Source: CAWAMD01 sp963783045 (GTDB lineage: Bacteria > Actinomycetota > Nitriliruptoria > Nitriliruptorales > Nitriliruptoraceae). Taken from it: a stretch of 64,000 bases of DNA. Positions 9,011-17,639 of this stretch are shown here, one piece after another; position 1 is the first letter of the stretch; each line of letters starts with the position of its first letter. The notes under the pieces were generated by a model, which was not told the DNA's origin, did not search any database, and saw only the letters and a program-made list of their open reading frames with translations. Position numbers and translations under genes: made by a program. The stretch is from positions 310,001-374,000 of the forward strand of contig CAWAMD010000005.1 in the NCBI GenBank assembly GCA_963783045.1, written 5' to 3'.

Positions 9011-9993
9011 GCGACACCCACACGGAGCCGAGCGACCCCGCCGCGGACCTCCGGTCCGGGCACCGTCCCGACTACGGGGTCGACGACGCCGCGGAGGCCC
9101 GTGCGGCGCGTGAGGGCGAGGACGAGGACCACGTCCCGCCCGACCCGGAGCCGCCCGCGTCGCGCGCTGGCGACGAAGGCGACCGGGGCGCGGCTCCCTC
9201 GGCCCTGACCGACCCGGCCACCATCATCCGCGAGTCGGCCGAGCACTCGCTGCTGCGCGGTGTCGACGCCGAGGAGGCCGTGCGCGAGGGAACGGCCGTG
9301 GCGCTCGACGCCACCCGCCGTACCGGCGCCGAGGTCGATGTCCTCACACGGCTGCAGGAAGACCGGATCGTCTCCGCCTTCATCAAGCTGGCGGACCAGT
9401 TCCTCGGCGCACAGGGCTACACCGAGCACGGGTTCCGGCACGCCAACCTCGTCGGGCGGATCGCCTACAACGTCCTGCACTACCTCGGGGCCGAACCCGA
9501 GCTGTGCGAGCTCGCCGCCCTCGGCGGCTACCTGCACGACGTCGGCAACGTCGTGTCGCGGATGAACCACGGGCTGTCCTCGGCATGGATCGCGTACGAC
9601 GCGCTGCGCCGGCTCGACGTGGATCCGTACCGGATCGGACTCGTGCTGTCCGCAGTCGGCAACCACGAGGAGCAGTACGGCTCGTCGATCGGTCCGGTCG
9701 GCGCCGCGGTCATCCTCGCCGACAAGGCCGACGTGCACCGCTCCCGGGTCCGCAAGAACGCCGACCCGGCCACCGACATCCACGACCGGGTCAACGACGC
9801 CGTGACCCACTCGTTCCTCCGGGTGGACGCCGAGGCCGCGACGATCACGCTCGAGCTCGAGCTCGACACGACCCGCTCGACCGTCCTCGAGTACTTCGAG
9901 ATCTTCCTCGACCGCATGATCATGTGCCGGCGTGCCGCACGGACGCTCGGCTGCAAGTTCGGCATCACCGCAAACGGCAGCCCGCTCGGGTGA
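9007..9993 (+). CDS. HD-domain metal-dependent phosphohydrolase, putative
   Basis: The product is 328 residues. The first 75 or so are acidic and low in complexity, probably disordered. The rest is an HD domain: HGFRHANLVGRI (first His), GGYLHDVGNVVSRMNHG (HD pair) and VLSAVGNHEEQYG (further His/Glu ligands), then VILADKADVHRSRVR (conserved Asp). This arrangement binds divalent metal and suggests hydrolysis of a phosphorylated nucleotide or other phosphoester; the substrate cannot be read from the sequence. GTG 9007 overlaps yajC, and secD follows 46 bp downstream, so it is co-transcribed with Sec accessory genes. Whether it acts on translocation is unknown. Confidence 0.75.
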   Translation: MSDTHTEPSDPAADLRSGHRPDYGVDDAAEARAAREGEDEDHVPPDPEPPASRAGDEGDRGAAPSALTDPATIIRESAEHSLLRGVDAEEAVREGTAVALDATRRTGAEVDVLTRLQEDRIVSAFIKLADQFLGAQGYTEHGFRHANLVGRIAYNVLHYLGAEPELCELAALGGYLHDVGNVVSRMNHGLSSAWIAYDALRRLDVDPYRIGLVLSAVGNHEEQYGSSIGPVGAAVILADKADVHRSRVRKNADPATDIHDRVNDAVTHSFLRVDAEAATITLELELDTTRSTVLEYFEIFLDRMIMCRRAARTLGCKFGITANGSPLG

Positions 9994-10039
9994 GGTGACG
10001 GCCGCTGCGCACCGCGGCGGACACAGGAGGCAGGCAGCA

Positions 10040-11536
10040 GTGACAAAGCGCAATCTCATCACCTCCCTCGTGGTGGTGGTGCTGGTCGTCGGCGTGATCG
10101 CCGGCTACCTGATCGCCGGGGCACGCCCGAAGCTCGGTCTGGACCTGCAGGGAGGGATCAGTGCGATCTACTCCCCGGTCATCCAGCCGGGTCAGGAGGG
10201 CAAGCCAGCCGACTTCGACCAGGTCCTCGACGAGACGATCAGCATCATCCGTTCCCGCGTCGACAGCCTCGGCGTCGCCGAGCCCGAGATCTCGCGGCAG
10301 GGCGACGACGTGCTCGTCCAGCTGCCCGGCCTCCAGGATCCCGAGCGGGCACGGCAGGTGATCGGGACCACGGCGAAGCTCACGTTCCGCCGGGTCCAGC
10401 AGGTCATCAACCCGGGTGACCCCACCTACGCCTCGACACCGGCCTGCGTGGCGCCGGAGGGTCAGGACCCGACGACCTTCGAGCGCCCGACGCTGACCGA
10501 CGAGGAGTCCGGGATCCTCTGCGGGTCCACCGACGAGGCCGACATGGTCGCCGACCCGCAGTCCGGCGACCTGAAGCCGGTGAAGTACAAGGTCGGGCCC
10601 GCCGAGATCAAGGGTGAAGCGGTCGACAACGCCCTCGCGGTGATCCAGCAGAACGGCTGGGTCGTCCAGCTCGATCTCAACGGCAAGGGCGCCCAGACGT
10701 TCGCGACCATCACCTCGGACCTCGCCTGCGCCCGGGACAAGGGCGAGCGCGACCTGTTCGCCATCGTGCTCGACAACCGGGTCGAGTCGGCCCCGGGGGT
10801 CGCGCCGGAGGTCCAGTGCGGCCAGGGCATCGTCGGTGGCAGCGCCCAGATCACCGTCGGTGGGTCCGGCCAGCAGGACTCCGAGCAGCAGGCCAAGGAC
10901 CTCGCCCTGGTCCTCAAGACCGGTGCGCTGCCGATCTCGCTCAAGCCCCAGACCTTCGAGACCGTGTCGCCGACGCTGGGTACCCAGTCGCTGCGCTCCG
11001 GGCTCTTCGCCGGGCTCCTCGGCCTCGGTCTCGTCGCGCTCTACCTGCTGTTCTTCTACCGCTGGCTCGGGGCGGTGGCGATCATCGCCCTGACGATCTT
11101 CGGGCTGGTGATGGTCGGGCTGATCACCGCCCTCGGCCAGATCGGGTTCACGCTGACCCTGGCGGGCGTCGCCGGTGTCGTGGCCTCGATCGGTATCACG
11201 GCCGACTCGTCGATCATCTACTTCGAGCGGATCCGTGACGAGGTGAACTCGGGCAAGACGATGCGCACGTCGGTGAAGCGGGCCTTCAGCCACGCCTTCC
11301 GGACGAACCTGACGGGGAACACCACGACGCTGGCCGCGGCCATCATCCTGTACTTCCTCGCCGTCGGGCCGGTCCGCGGGTTCGCGCTGACCCTCGGGAT
11401 GTCGACCGTGCTCGACATCCTCATCCTGTACTTCTACACACGCGCGGTCGTCGGCCTGCTCGGTCGCACGCGGGTGCTGTCGCGGCACTCCGTGAGGGCC
11501 AGCGAGCCCGCACCGGTCGCGGGGGGTTCGAAATGA
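10040..11536 (+). CDS. secD: Protein translocase subunit SecD
   Basis: The product is 498 residues. SecD with SecF is an RND-type, proton-driven helper of SecYEG. The N-terminal membrane helix is followed by KLGLDLQGGISAIYSPV (signature), the P1 periplasmic-type domain to about residue 310, and five C-terminal membrane helices starting near LRSGLFAGLLGLGLVALYLLFFYR, including TLAGVAGVVASIGITADSSIIYFERIRDEVNSG, the conserved proton-path segment. GTG 10040 has CAGGAGG at 10024-10030. The stop overlaps secF by ATGA. An insertion in P1 (about residues 125-185) carries two Cys and is typical of actinobacterial SecD. Confidence 0.95.
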   Translation: MTKRNLITSLVVVVLVVGVIAGYLIAGARPKLGLDLQGGISAIYSPVIQPGQEGKPADFDQVLDETISIIRSRVDSLGVAEPEISRQGDDVLVQLPGLQDPERARQVIGTTAKLTFRRVQQVINPGDPTYASTPACVAPEGQDPTTFERPTLTDEESGILCGSTDEADMVADPQSGDLKPVKYKVGPAEIKGEAVDNALAVIQQNGWVVQLDLNGKGAQTFATITSDLACARDKGERDLFAIVLDNRVESAPGVAPEVQCGQGIVGGSAQITVGGSGQQDSEQQAKDLALVLKTGALPISLKPQTFETVSPTLGTQSLRSGLFAGLLGLGLVALYLLFFYRWLGAVAIIALTIFGLVMVGLITALGQIGFTLTLAGVAGVVASIGITADSSIIYFERIRDEVNSGKTMRTSVKRAFSHAFRTNLTGNTTTLAAAIILYFLAVGPVRGFALTLGMSTVLDILILYFYTRAVVGLLGRTRVLSRHSVRASEPAPVAGGSK

Positions 11537-12588
11537 GGACACCGCACTTCGACTTCGTCGGTCGCCGCCGGCAGTGGGCCATCCTCTCGGGCATCCTCGT
11601 GCTCGTGTCGGTCGTGTCGCTGCTGACCCGCGGCCTGAACCTGTCGATCGACTTCGTCGGCGGCAGCTCCTTCCTCGTCGAGAACACCACCACCCAGGTG
11701 ACGCCGCAGCAGCTGCGGCAGGCCGTCGAGGACACCGGTGTGGTGTCGGACGTGACCGCCCAGGTGCGCGGTGAGGGCGAGAACGAGGGTGCGCTCGTGC
11801 GCACGAACGCCCTCGAGCCCGGCAGTGACGCCGCCACGACGGTCAAGGACACCATCCAGCAGGCCACCGGCGCCGACAAGATCCAGGTGAACTTCGTCGG
11901 ACCGACCTGGGGGACCCGCATCTCCAACAAGGCGATCGAGGCCCTCGTGGTCTTCCTGATCGTCGTATCGCTCTACATCTCGTTCCGCCTCGAGTTCAAG
12001 ATGGCGGTCACAGGAGTGATCGCCCTCCTCCACGACATCCTGATCACCGTCGGCGTGTACTCGCTGTCAGGCTTCACGGTGAGCCCGTCCACCGTCATCG
12101 CACTGCTGACCATCCTCGGGTACTCGCTGTACGACACGGTGGTCGTGTTCGACCGGGTCAAGGAGTCCCGACCTCAGCTCGGGCGGATGGGTCGACGCAC
12201 CTACGGCGAGCTCGTGAACACGTCGATGAACGAGGTCTTCGTCCGGTCGATGAACACCTCGGTCACCTCGCTGCTACCCGTCGGCTCGCTGCTCTTCATC
12301 GGGTCGCGGCTCCTCGGCGCGTCGACGCTGCAGGACCTGGCACTCGCCCTGTTCGTCGGCATGGCGCTCGGGGCGTACTCGTCGCTGTTCGTCGCCGGGC
12401 CGCTGTTCGCCTGGTGGAAGGAGCAGGAGCCGGAGCACGCGCGCCGTGCCCAGCGGCTCGCGCAGAAGGTGGAGGCCGGCGAGGAGCCCGAGATGACGGC
12501 CGACCACCTGAACGCGCAGGCGGACGCACCCATCACGACCGAGTACGTGCGAGGCCCGGGGAGCAACAAGCGCCGTGGCAAGCGCTAG
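11533..12588 (+). CDS. secF: Protein translocase subunit SecF
   Basis: The product is 351 residues. It partners SecD in late-stage translocation across the cytoplasmic membrane. The N-terminal helix (AILSGILVLVSVVSLLTRGLN) leads into LSIDFVGGSSFLV, the SecF version of the signature, then a P1 domain. Five C-terminal helices include FTVSPSTVIALLTILGYSLYDTVVVFDRVKE and NTSMNEVFVRSMNTSVTSLLPVG. ATG 11533 overlaps the secD stop. The C-terminal tail (about 45 residues) is charged and ends in a basic segment. The end of the gene overlaps the start assigned to apt. Confidence 0.95.
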   Translation: MRTPHFDFVGRRRQWAILSGILVLVSVVSLLTRGLNLSIDFVGGSSFLVENTTTQVTPQQLRQAVEDTGVVSDVTAQVRGEGENEGALVRTNALEPGSDAATTVKDTIQQATGADKIQVNFVGPTWGTRISNKAIEALVVFLIVVSLYISFRLEFKMAVTGVIALLHDILITVGVYSLSGFTVSPSTVIALLTILGYSLYDTVVVFDRVKESRPQLGRMGRRTYGELVNTSMNEVFVRSMNTSVTSLLPVGSLLFIGSRLLGASTLQDLALALFVGMALGAYSSLFVAGPLFAWWKEQEPEHARRAQRLAQKVEAGEEPEMTADHLNAQADAPITTEYVRGPGSNKRRGKR

Positions 12589-13126
12589 GTCGGTGCGAAT
12601 CGAGCTGGACCCGTCGGTGCTCGCGGCCCACATCCGCGACGTCCCCGACTTCCCCGAGCCCGGCGTGGCGTTCAAGGACGTCACCCCACTGCTGCTCGAC
12701 CACGAGGCGTTCTCGACCGCCGTCGACGCGATCGTCATGAGCTTCGGCCGCGGCACGATCGACAAGGTGGTCGGGATCGAGGCCCGCGGGTTCATCCTCG
12801 CCGCACCGGTCGCCTACCACTTCGGCGCCGGGTTCGTCCCGGCACGCAAGGCCGGCAAGCTCCCGGCCCCGACGACCGCGGTGACCTACGACCTCGAGTA
12901 CGGCACCGAGACGCTCGAGATCCACCGCGACGCCATCGACGCGGGCGACCGGGTGCTCATCGTCGACGACGTGCTGGCGACCGGCGGGACGGCGCGCGCC
13001 ACCGCGACCCTCGTCGAGGGACTCGGGGGCGCGATCGCCGGACTGGCGTTCCTGGTCGAGCTGACCGCCCTCGGTGGCGCCGAGCGCCTCGGCGGTCTCG
13101 AACGAGTGTCGCTGCTGACCTACTGA
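12575..13126 (+). CDS. apt: Adenine phosphoribosyltransferase
   Basis: The product is 183 residues from GTG 12575 (177 from GTG 12593, an equally plausible start). The enzyme converts adenine and PRPP to AMP. IRDVPDFPEPGVAFKDVTPLL is the Apt N-terminal signature, VGIEARGFILAAPVAYHFGAGFVPARKAGKLP is the flexible-loop region, and VLIVDDVLATGGTARATATL is the PRPP-binding motif. The GTG 12575 start overlaps secF by 14 bp. The secDF-apt-relA order is the common actinobacterial arrangement and links purine salvage with the (p)ppGpp enzyme. Confidence 0.94.
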   Translation: MASARSVRIELDPSVLAAHIRDVPDFPEPGVAFKDVTPLLLDHEAFSTAVDAIVMSFGRGTIDKVVGIEARGFILAAPVAYHFGAGFVPARKAGKLPAPTTAVTYDLEYGTETLEIHRDAIDAGDRVLIVDDVLATGGTARATATLVEGLGGAIAGLAFLVELTALGGAERLGGLERVSLLTY

Positions 13127-13322
13127 GGAGCCCGCCGGCGTACCGGGAAGGCGACTGCCCGGTCACCGTGCATCTGACGCCCCGTCCGCGCGGCCGGGGC
13201 GGTCCCCGGTGGCGATGGGGAGTACAGTGGTCAACGACCGGTGTCGTTGAGAGGGCCCCCGACTGGCGACCGACCCTGCGCGGGACATCCGCCCCGCACC
13301 GCCGCCTCCACGCCCGTCAGGC

Positions 13323-15545
13323 GTGAAGGGAGTCCTGTCGCGTCTGCCGCTCGTGCAGCGCGGCGACATCCCTCCCGAGCTGGCGGGCCTGGCGGAGCGG
13401 ATCCGGGCGTCGAGCCCGAAGGTCGACCTGCGCGAGGTCGTGCGTGCCTACGAGTACGCGAACGAGGCCCACGCCGGCCAGTTCCGCAAGTCGGGCGACG
13501 CGTACATCACCCACCCGGTGGCCGTGGCGACGGAGCTCACCGACCTCGGTCTCGACACGCCGACGATCGTGGCAGCGCTGCTCCACGACGTGGTCGAGGA
13601 CACCCCGGCCTCGCTCGAGGAGATCACCGAGTACTTCGGCGAGGAGGTCGCCCACCTCGTCGACGGGGTCACGAAGCTGGACCGGCTGAAGGTCGACTCG
13701 AAGCAGGCGCAGCAGGCCGAGACCCTGCGCAAGATGATCCTCGCGATGGCCGAGGACATCCGGGTGCTGGTCATCAAGCTCTCCGACCGCCTTCACAACA
13801 TGGAGACGATCGAGCACATGCCGCGCGAGAAGCAGAAGCGGATCGCGCAGGAGACGCTCGACATCTATGCGCCGCTGGCGCACCGCCTCGGTATGCAGCA
13901 GTTCAAGCTGCGTCTGGAGGACCTCGGGTTCTCGACGCTCCACCCCAAGCGCTACGAGGAGATCGTGGCGATGGTGGGGGAGCGCCAGCCCGAGCGCGAG
14001 GTCTACATGGAGGAGGTCATCGCCGAGATCCGTGAGCGGCTGCGCGAGATCAAGGTCCGGGCCGAGGTCACCGGCCGGCCGAAGCACTACTACTCGATCT
14101 ACGAGAAGATGGTGCTGCGCGGCAAGGAGTTCGACGAGATCTACGACCTCGTCGGCATCCGCGTCATCGTGAACACCGTCCGGGACTGCTACGCGGTCCT
14201 CGGGCAGCTGCACGCCGTGTGGCGTCCCGTACCGGGGCGCTTCAAGGACTACATCGCGATGCCCAAGTTCAACCTCTACCAGTCGCTGCACACCTCCGTG
14301 ATCGGGCCGAAGGGCCGGCCGCTCGAGATCCAGATCCGTACCCGGGCGATGAACCAGACCGCCGAGTACGGCGTGGCCGCGCACTGGAAGTACAAGGAGA
14401 CGGCCCGCACGGGCGGGAGCGAGCTCGCCTGGCTCGAGCAGATGCTCGAGTGGCAGCAGGAGGTCCGCGAGCCCGGCGACTACCTCGAGGGCCTGAAGAT
14501 CGACCTCTACCAGGACGAGGTCTTCGTCTTCACGCCCAAGGGCGACGTGCTGGCCCTGCCGACCGGCTCCACGCCGATCGACTACGCCTACGCCATCCAC
14601 ACCGAGGTCGGGCACCGCTGCATCGGGGCGCGCGTCAACGGCCGACTCGTTCCGCTCGAGTACGAGCTGTCCAACGGCGACACCGTCGAGGTGCTCACCT
14701 CGAAGGCCGAGGACGCCGGGCCGTCCCGCGACTGGCTCCAGATCGCCACCTCGCAGCGCGCCCGATCGAAGATCCGCGCATACTTCAACCGCGAGCGGCG
14801 CGAGGACGCCATGGAGCGCGGTCGCGAGGCCGTGACCCGGGCGCTGCGCAAGAAGGGCCTGTCCTACGCGCGGGCGGCCGCCAACGGGGTGCTCGCGACG
14901 GTGGCGACCGAGCTGTCCTACAAGGACCTCGACGCGCTGTTCCGGGCGGTCGGCGAGCACCACGTCTCGCCGGGCACGGTCGCCTCGCAGGTCGTCGGTC
15001 ACGTCGTCGAGACCCCGCCCGACGAGGAGGACGACGAGACCGAGCGCGTCGGTCATCCCGCCCCGATCCGGATCGGCCCGACCTCCGGCGACGGCGCGAT
15101 CGAGGTCGACGGCGACACGGGCATGATGGTGAAGCTCGCCCGGTGCTGCACGCCGGTCCCGGGCGACGACATCGTCGGGTTCGTGACCCGCGGACGGGGC
15201 GTGAGCGTCCACCGCAGCGACTGCTCCAACGTCGCCGACCTCGCGAAGGAGGAGGAGCGGTTCATCGACGTCGAGTGGACCGGCGCCGGTGCGACGTTCC
15301 TCGTGTCCATCCAGGTCGAGGCGCTGGACCGTAAGCACCTGCTGCGCGACATCACCTCGCTGCTCGGCGACCTCCACCTGAACATCACGTCCGCGCAGGT
15401 CACGACCCGCCGCGACCGCGTCGCCGTGCTCCGGTTCTCGTTCGAGTTGGCCGACCCCACCCACCTCGAGTACGTGATGCGCAGCGTGCGCAAGATCGAG
15501 GGCGTCTACGACGCGTACCGCGTCGTCCCCCAGGGCCGCCCGTAG
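13323..15545 (+). CDS. relA: Bifunctional (p)ppGpp synthetase/hydrolase Rel
   Basis: The product is 740 residues with all domains of long RSH enzymes. The hydrolase HD domain has ITHPVAVATELTDLG and ALLHDVVEDT (intact HDxxED), so hydrolase activity is expected. The synthetase domain has RFKDYIAMPKFNLYQSLHTSVIG. The TGS domain starts FVFTPKGDVLALPTGSTPIDYAYAIHTEVGH. A zinc-finger-like segment (LARCCTPVPGDDIVGFVTRGRGVSVHRSDC) and a C-terminal ACT domain follow. It makes and degrades the stringent alarmone from GTP/GDP and ATP on the ribosome. GTG 13323 is the only usual start between the upstream in-frame stop and the conserved region. TACAGT at 13223-13228 may be a -10 box. Confidence 0.95.
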   Translation: MKGVLSRLPLVQRGDIPPELAGLAERIRASSPKVDLREVVRAYEYANEAHAGQFRKSGDAYITHPVAVATELTDLGLDTPTIVAALLHDVVEDTPASLEEITEYFGEEVAHLVDGVTKLDRLKVDSKQAQQAETLRKMILAMAEDIRVLVIKLSDRLHNMETIEHMPREKQKRIAQETLDIYAPLAHRLGMQQFKLRLEDLGFSTLHPKRYEEIVAMVGERQPEREVYMEEVIAEIRERLREIKVRAEVTGRPKHYYSIYEKMVLRGKEFDEIYDLVGIRVIVNTVRDCYAVLGQLHAVWRPVPGRFKDYIAMPKFNLYQSLHTSVIGPKGRPLEIQIRTRAMNQTAEYGVAAHWKYKETARTGGSELAWLEQMLEWQQEVREPGDYLEGLKIDLYQDEVFVFTPKGDVLALPTGSTPIDYAYAIHTEVGHRCIGARVNGRLVPLEYELSNGDTVEVLTSKAEDAGPSRDWLQIATSQRARSKIRAYFNRERREDAMERGREAVTRALRKKGLSYARAAANGVLATVATELSYKDLDALFRAVGEHHVSPGTVASQVVGHVVETPPDEEDDETERVGHPAPIRIGPTSGDGAIEVDGDTGMMVKLARCCTPVPGDDIVGFVTRGRGVSVHRSDCSNVADLAKEEERFIDVEWTGAGATFLVSIQVEALDRKHLLRDITSLLGDLHLNITSAQVTTRRDRVAVLRFSFELADPTHLEYVMRSVRKIEGVYDAYRVVPQGRP

Positions 15546-15553
15546 CCCCGCCG

Positions 15554-15598
15554 CACTAGTGCGTTCGCGCACGCTGGCATGCGCGAACGCACTTCGGT
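15554..15598. repeat. Left 45-nt hairpin repeat (inverted partner at 16649-16693)
   Basis: The element is CACTAGTGCGTT, a 20-nt variable core, then AACGCACTTCGGT. Bases 15558-15571 pair with 15580-15593 as a perfect 14-bp stem with an 8-nt loop. It begins 8 bp after the relA stop and ends 19 bp from the stop of the reverse-strand gene, so it could also serve as a two-way terminator. The 12-nt and 13-nt outer parts are identical to the reverse complement of the right copy. The stems inside differ in sequence but remain self-complementary. Confidence 0.9.
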
Positions 15599-15617
15599 CC
15601 AGCCGGCAGGCGCACCG

Positions 15618-16571
15618 TCAGCACCCGTGGAGCTCGCAGTCATGCACGGGAGCCGCCCCCTGGCGTGCGGGATCGGCGCTCCGAACCGCCTCGGCGACCT
15701 CCTCGAGGAAGCCCGCTCGATCCGTCTCCAGCCGGTCGCGCCAGACGAAGATGAGCTGCCAGGTCGCGCGCCGTGCCTGTGCCCACCGGGTCCGGTCGCG
15801 GGTGAACGCCGTCGTCCCGTGCGTGTGGAGGTCCTCGCATTCGATGGCCACCCAGTACCGAGGGAGGGCGATGTCGAGGTGCATCACGTGTCCGTCGGGG
15901 CCTGCGGTGGGGAACGGACGGGGCCAGAGACTCCAACCTTCCGATCGGAGGACGCGGCGCACGTCCAGCTCGAGACCGGAGTCGACGAGGTCACGACGCA
16001 ACTCCTCGAGCACTCCCGCCAGTCGGGGGATGCCCGGCGCGACCGGGTTCCCGGCCACGAGGTGCTCGAGCTCATCCAGCGTGACCTGGCCCCGCTGGAT
16101 GGCTCTGATCACGTGTGTCCGAGGACGTCCCGGCCCTCCGAACACCATGCGGTCGCGGATGGCCCAGGCAACCGACGTGACCGGGACGTGCTCGATCTCG
16201 CTGACGGTTTCGAAGGCGCCGTCGCAGCGGTGCACCTTGCCCCACGGCCCGCTGCGGTTCCTCCGGTGCTGTGGCACGACGAGCTGGAGGCGAGGTGGAT
16301 CCCGGTCGGCCACGCCATGGAGACGCAGGGCGGTCACCCCCGTCGCGGCGACCGGTTCACCGATCCAGGCGCTTGCCGCCAGCGCACGGTGGGGGAAGTC
16401 CATCTCGACGCCCGGCAGCGCCACGACACCTGGGTACGGCATCGGCCAGCCGCGTCGACGCCAGTAGTTGCGGACCGACGACGGTGAGAGTCCGAACCCG
16501 GCTCCGGCGCTCGTCGGGCCGATCCCGCCGTGATCGGCGAGATACGTCAGGAAGTCATTCCATGGCTTCAT
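15618..16571 (-). CDS. AbiEi-like winged-helix protein with DUF559-type nuclease domain
   Basis: The product is 317 residues and the only reverse-strand gene in the window. Residues about 5-52 resemble the AbiEi-type N-terminal winged helix (GLSPSSVRNYWRRRGWPMPYPGVVALPG). The C-terminal part has MHLDIALPRYWVAIECEDLHTHGTTAF and DRTRWAQARRATWQLIFVWRD, matching the DUF559/Vsr-like endonuclease fold with a D...ExE metal site. Such proteins are common as single genes in actinobacteria; their function is not established. No toxin partner is adjacent, so a toxin-antitoxin role is not supported. ATG at 16569-16571 is the start. The gene splits relA from its usual downstream neighbour and lies between two inverted hairpin repeats, suggesting a mobile or acquired cassette. 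Confidence 0.75.
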   Translation of the reverse strand: MKPWNDFLTYLADHGGIGPTSAGAGFGLSPSSVRNYWRRRGWPMPYPGVVALPGVEMDFPHRALAASAWIGEPVAATGVTALRLHGVADRDPPRLQLVVPQHRRNRSGPWGKVHRCDGAFETVSEIEHVPVTSVAWAIRDRMVFGGPGRPRTHVIRAIQRGQVTLDELEHLVAGNPVAPGIPRLAGVLEELRRDLVDSGLELDVRRVLRSEGWSLWPRPFPTAGPDGHVMHLDIALPRYWVAIECEDLHTHGTTAFTRDRTRWAQARRATWQLIFVWRDRLETDRAGFLEEVAEAVRSADPARQGAAPVHDCELHGC

Positions 16572-16648
16572 GAGACGATGGTCCGCGACAAGGCATCCCG
16601 CGCTCGGGAGACGATGTCAGAACCCTGTGGACAGCGCACGACGTTCAC

Positions 16649-16693
16649 ACCGAAGTGCGTTGCGGCACGCTCACGTGCCGCAACGCACTAGTG
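16649..16693. repeat. Right 45-nt hairpin repeat (inverted partner at 15554-15598)
   Basis: Reading outward to the right, the element is ACCGAAGTGCGTT, a 20-nt variable core, then AACGCACTAGTG. Bases 16654-16669 pair with 16674-16689 as a perfect 16-bp stem with loop CTCA. The outer 25 nt are the exact inverse of the left copy, while both arms of the inner stem differ together, so pairing is kept. It lies 77 bp upstream of the reverse-strand nuclease gene, a poor position for that gene's terminator. Confidence 0.9.
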
Positions 16694-16701
16694 CGCGCGG
16701 T

Positions 16702-16737
16702 GGGGTTCGGTCGCGCGACGGGGTTCGGTCGCGCGAC
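16702..16737. repeat. Two tandem 18-bp direct repeats
   Basis: GGGGTTCGGTCGCGCGAC occurs at 16702-16719 and again, without a gap, at 16720-16737. It is located 8 bp outside the right hairpin repeat and 75 bp before the hydrolase gene. It could be a slippage product or a scar of insertion. Confidence 0.85.
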
Positions 16738-16812
16738 GGGGCGCTGGGTAGCCTCGGGCACCGACGCGCGTCGCCGCGCGTCCACCGCAACCACCCGACA
16801 GGAGAGCCACGC

Positions 16813-17562
16813 GTGCCGGACCGTGACCGCTTCGTGATCGGCGCCCCGCTCGGACGCTGGCAGACCAACTGCTACGTCGTCGGCGACCGCACGCGGGGCG
16901 GGTGCGTGGTCATCGACCCCGGCGAGCACGGTGCCGACGAGGTACCCGGCATGATCGAGCGGTCCGGGACGCGGTGCGAGGCCATCCTGCTCACCCACGG
17001 CCACCTCGACCACTTCTGGGCCGTCCCCGAGCTCGCACGCGACCTCGACGTCCCCGTCTACCTGCACCCCGACGACCGCTGGCTCTGGGACGACCCCGTC
17101 GCCGGGTTCGGGACCGGCCTGCCGCCGCAGGTCCTCGAGCAGCAGTTCGGGCTCACCTGGGACCCGCCGACCGAGCGCCTGCAGGACCTCGCCGACGACC
17201 AGCGCCTGACGCTCGCGGGCGTGGACTTCACCGTCAAGCACACGCCGGGACACACGCCCGGCCACGTGACCTTCCTGGCCGACGGGCTCGCCGATGCCGA
17301 TGTCGAGGTGGTACTCGCCGACGCGACGCGGGCGGAGGACGGCGTGCTCTTCTCGGGGGACCTGATCTTCGCGGGCTCGGTCGGTCGCACCGACTTCCCG
17401 CGCGGCTCCACCGACGACCTGATGGCGTCGCTCGTGCGCACGGTCCTCCCGCTCGAGGACGCGACCGTGATCCTGTCCGGCCACGGACCCGACACGACCG
17501 TCGGCCGCGAGCGCGCGACGAACCCGTTCGTCGCGCAGGCCCGCATGCAGCACCAGCGCTGA
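16813..17562 (+). CDS. Metallo-beta-lactamase-fold hydrolase (glyoxalase II-like)
   Basis: The product is 249 residues. The metal site is complete: LLTHGHLDHFW (HxHxDH), HTPGHTPGHV (next His), FSGDLIFAGSVGRTDFPRG (bridging Asp) and LSGHGPDTTVGRERATNPF (last His). The GRTDFPRG segment and C-terminal GHGPDT are typical of glyoxalase II-like thioester hydrolases. GTG 16813 has AGGAGAG at 16800-16806. In mycobacteria a glyoxalase II-like gene also sits between relA and hisS, so its position is conserved. The substrate may be a thioester but cannot be assigned from sequence alone. Confidence 0.85.
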   Translation: MPDRDRFVIGAPLGRWQTNCYVVGDRTRGGCVVIDPGEHGADEVPGMIERSGTRCEAILLTHGHLDHFWAVPELARDLDVPVYLHPDDRWLWDDPVAGFGTGLPPQVLEQQFGLTWDPPTERLQDLADDQRLTLAGVDFTVKHTPGHTPGHVTFLADGLADADVEVVLADATRAEDGVLFSGDLIFAGSVGRTDFPRGSTDDLMASLVRTVLPLEDATVILSGHGPDTTVGRERATNPFVAQARMQHQR

Positions 17563-17639
17563 GCCGGCACCCGCCGCCACACGCCCGCCGCCCACGCCCG
17601 CCCCCACGCCCGCCGCTCTGCCCGACCAGGACCTTCGCC

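Noticed and set aside
15618..16571. AbiEi-type antitoxin of a toxin-antitoxin pair
   Set aside because: No AbiEii-like nucleotidyltransferase toxin is adjacent, and the C-terminal half is nuclease-like.
15554..16693. Hairpin repeats as simple terminators only
   Set aside because: The left one could end relA and the nuclease gene, but the right one lies upstream of the nuclease gene and before the hydrolase gene, and the two are exact inverted partners in their outer bases.
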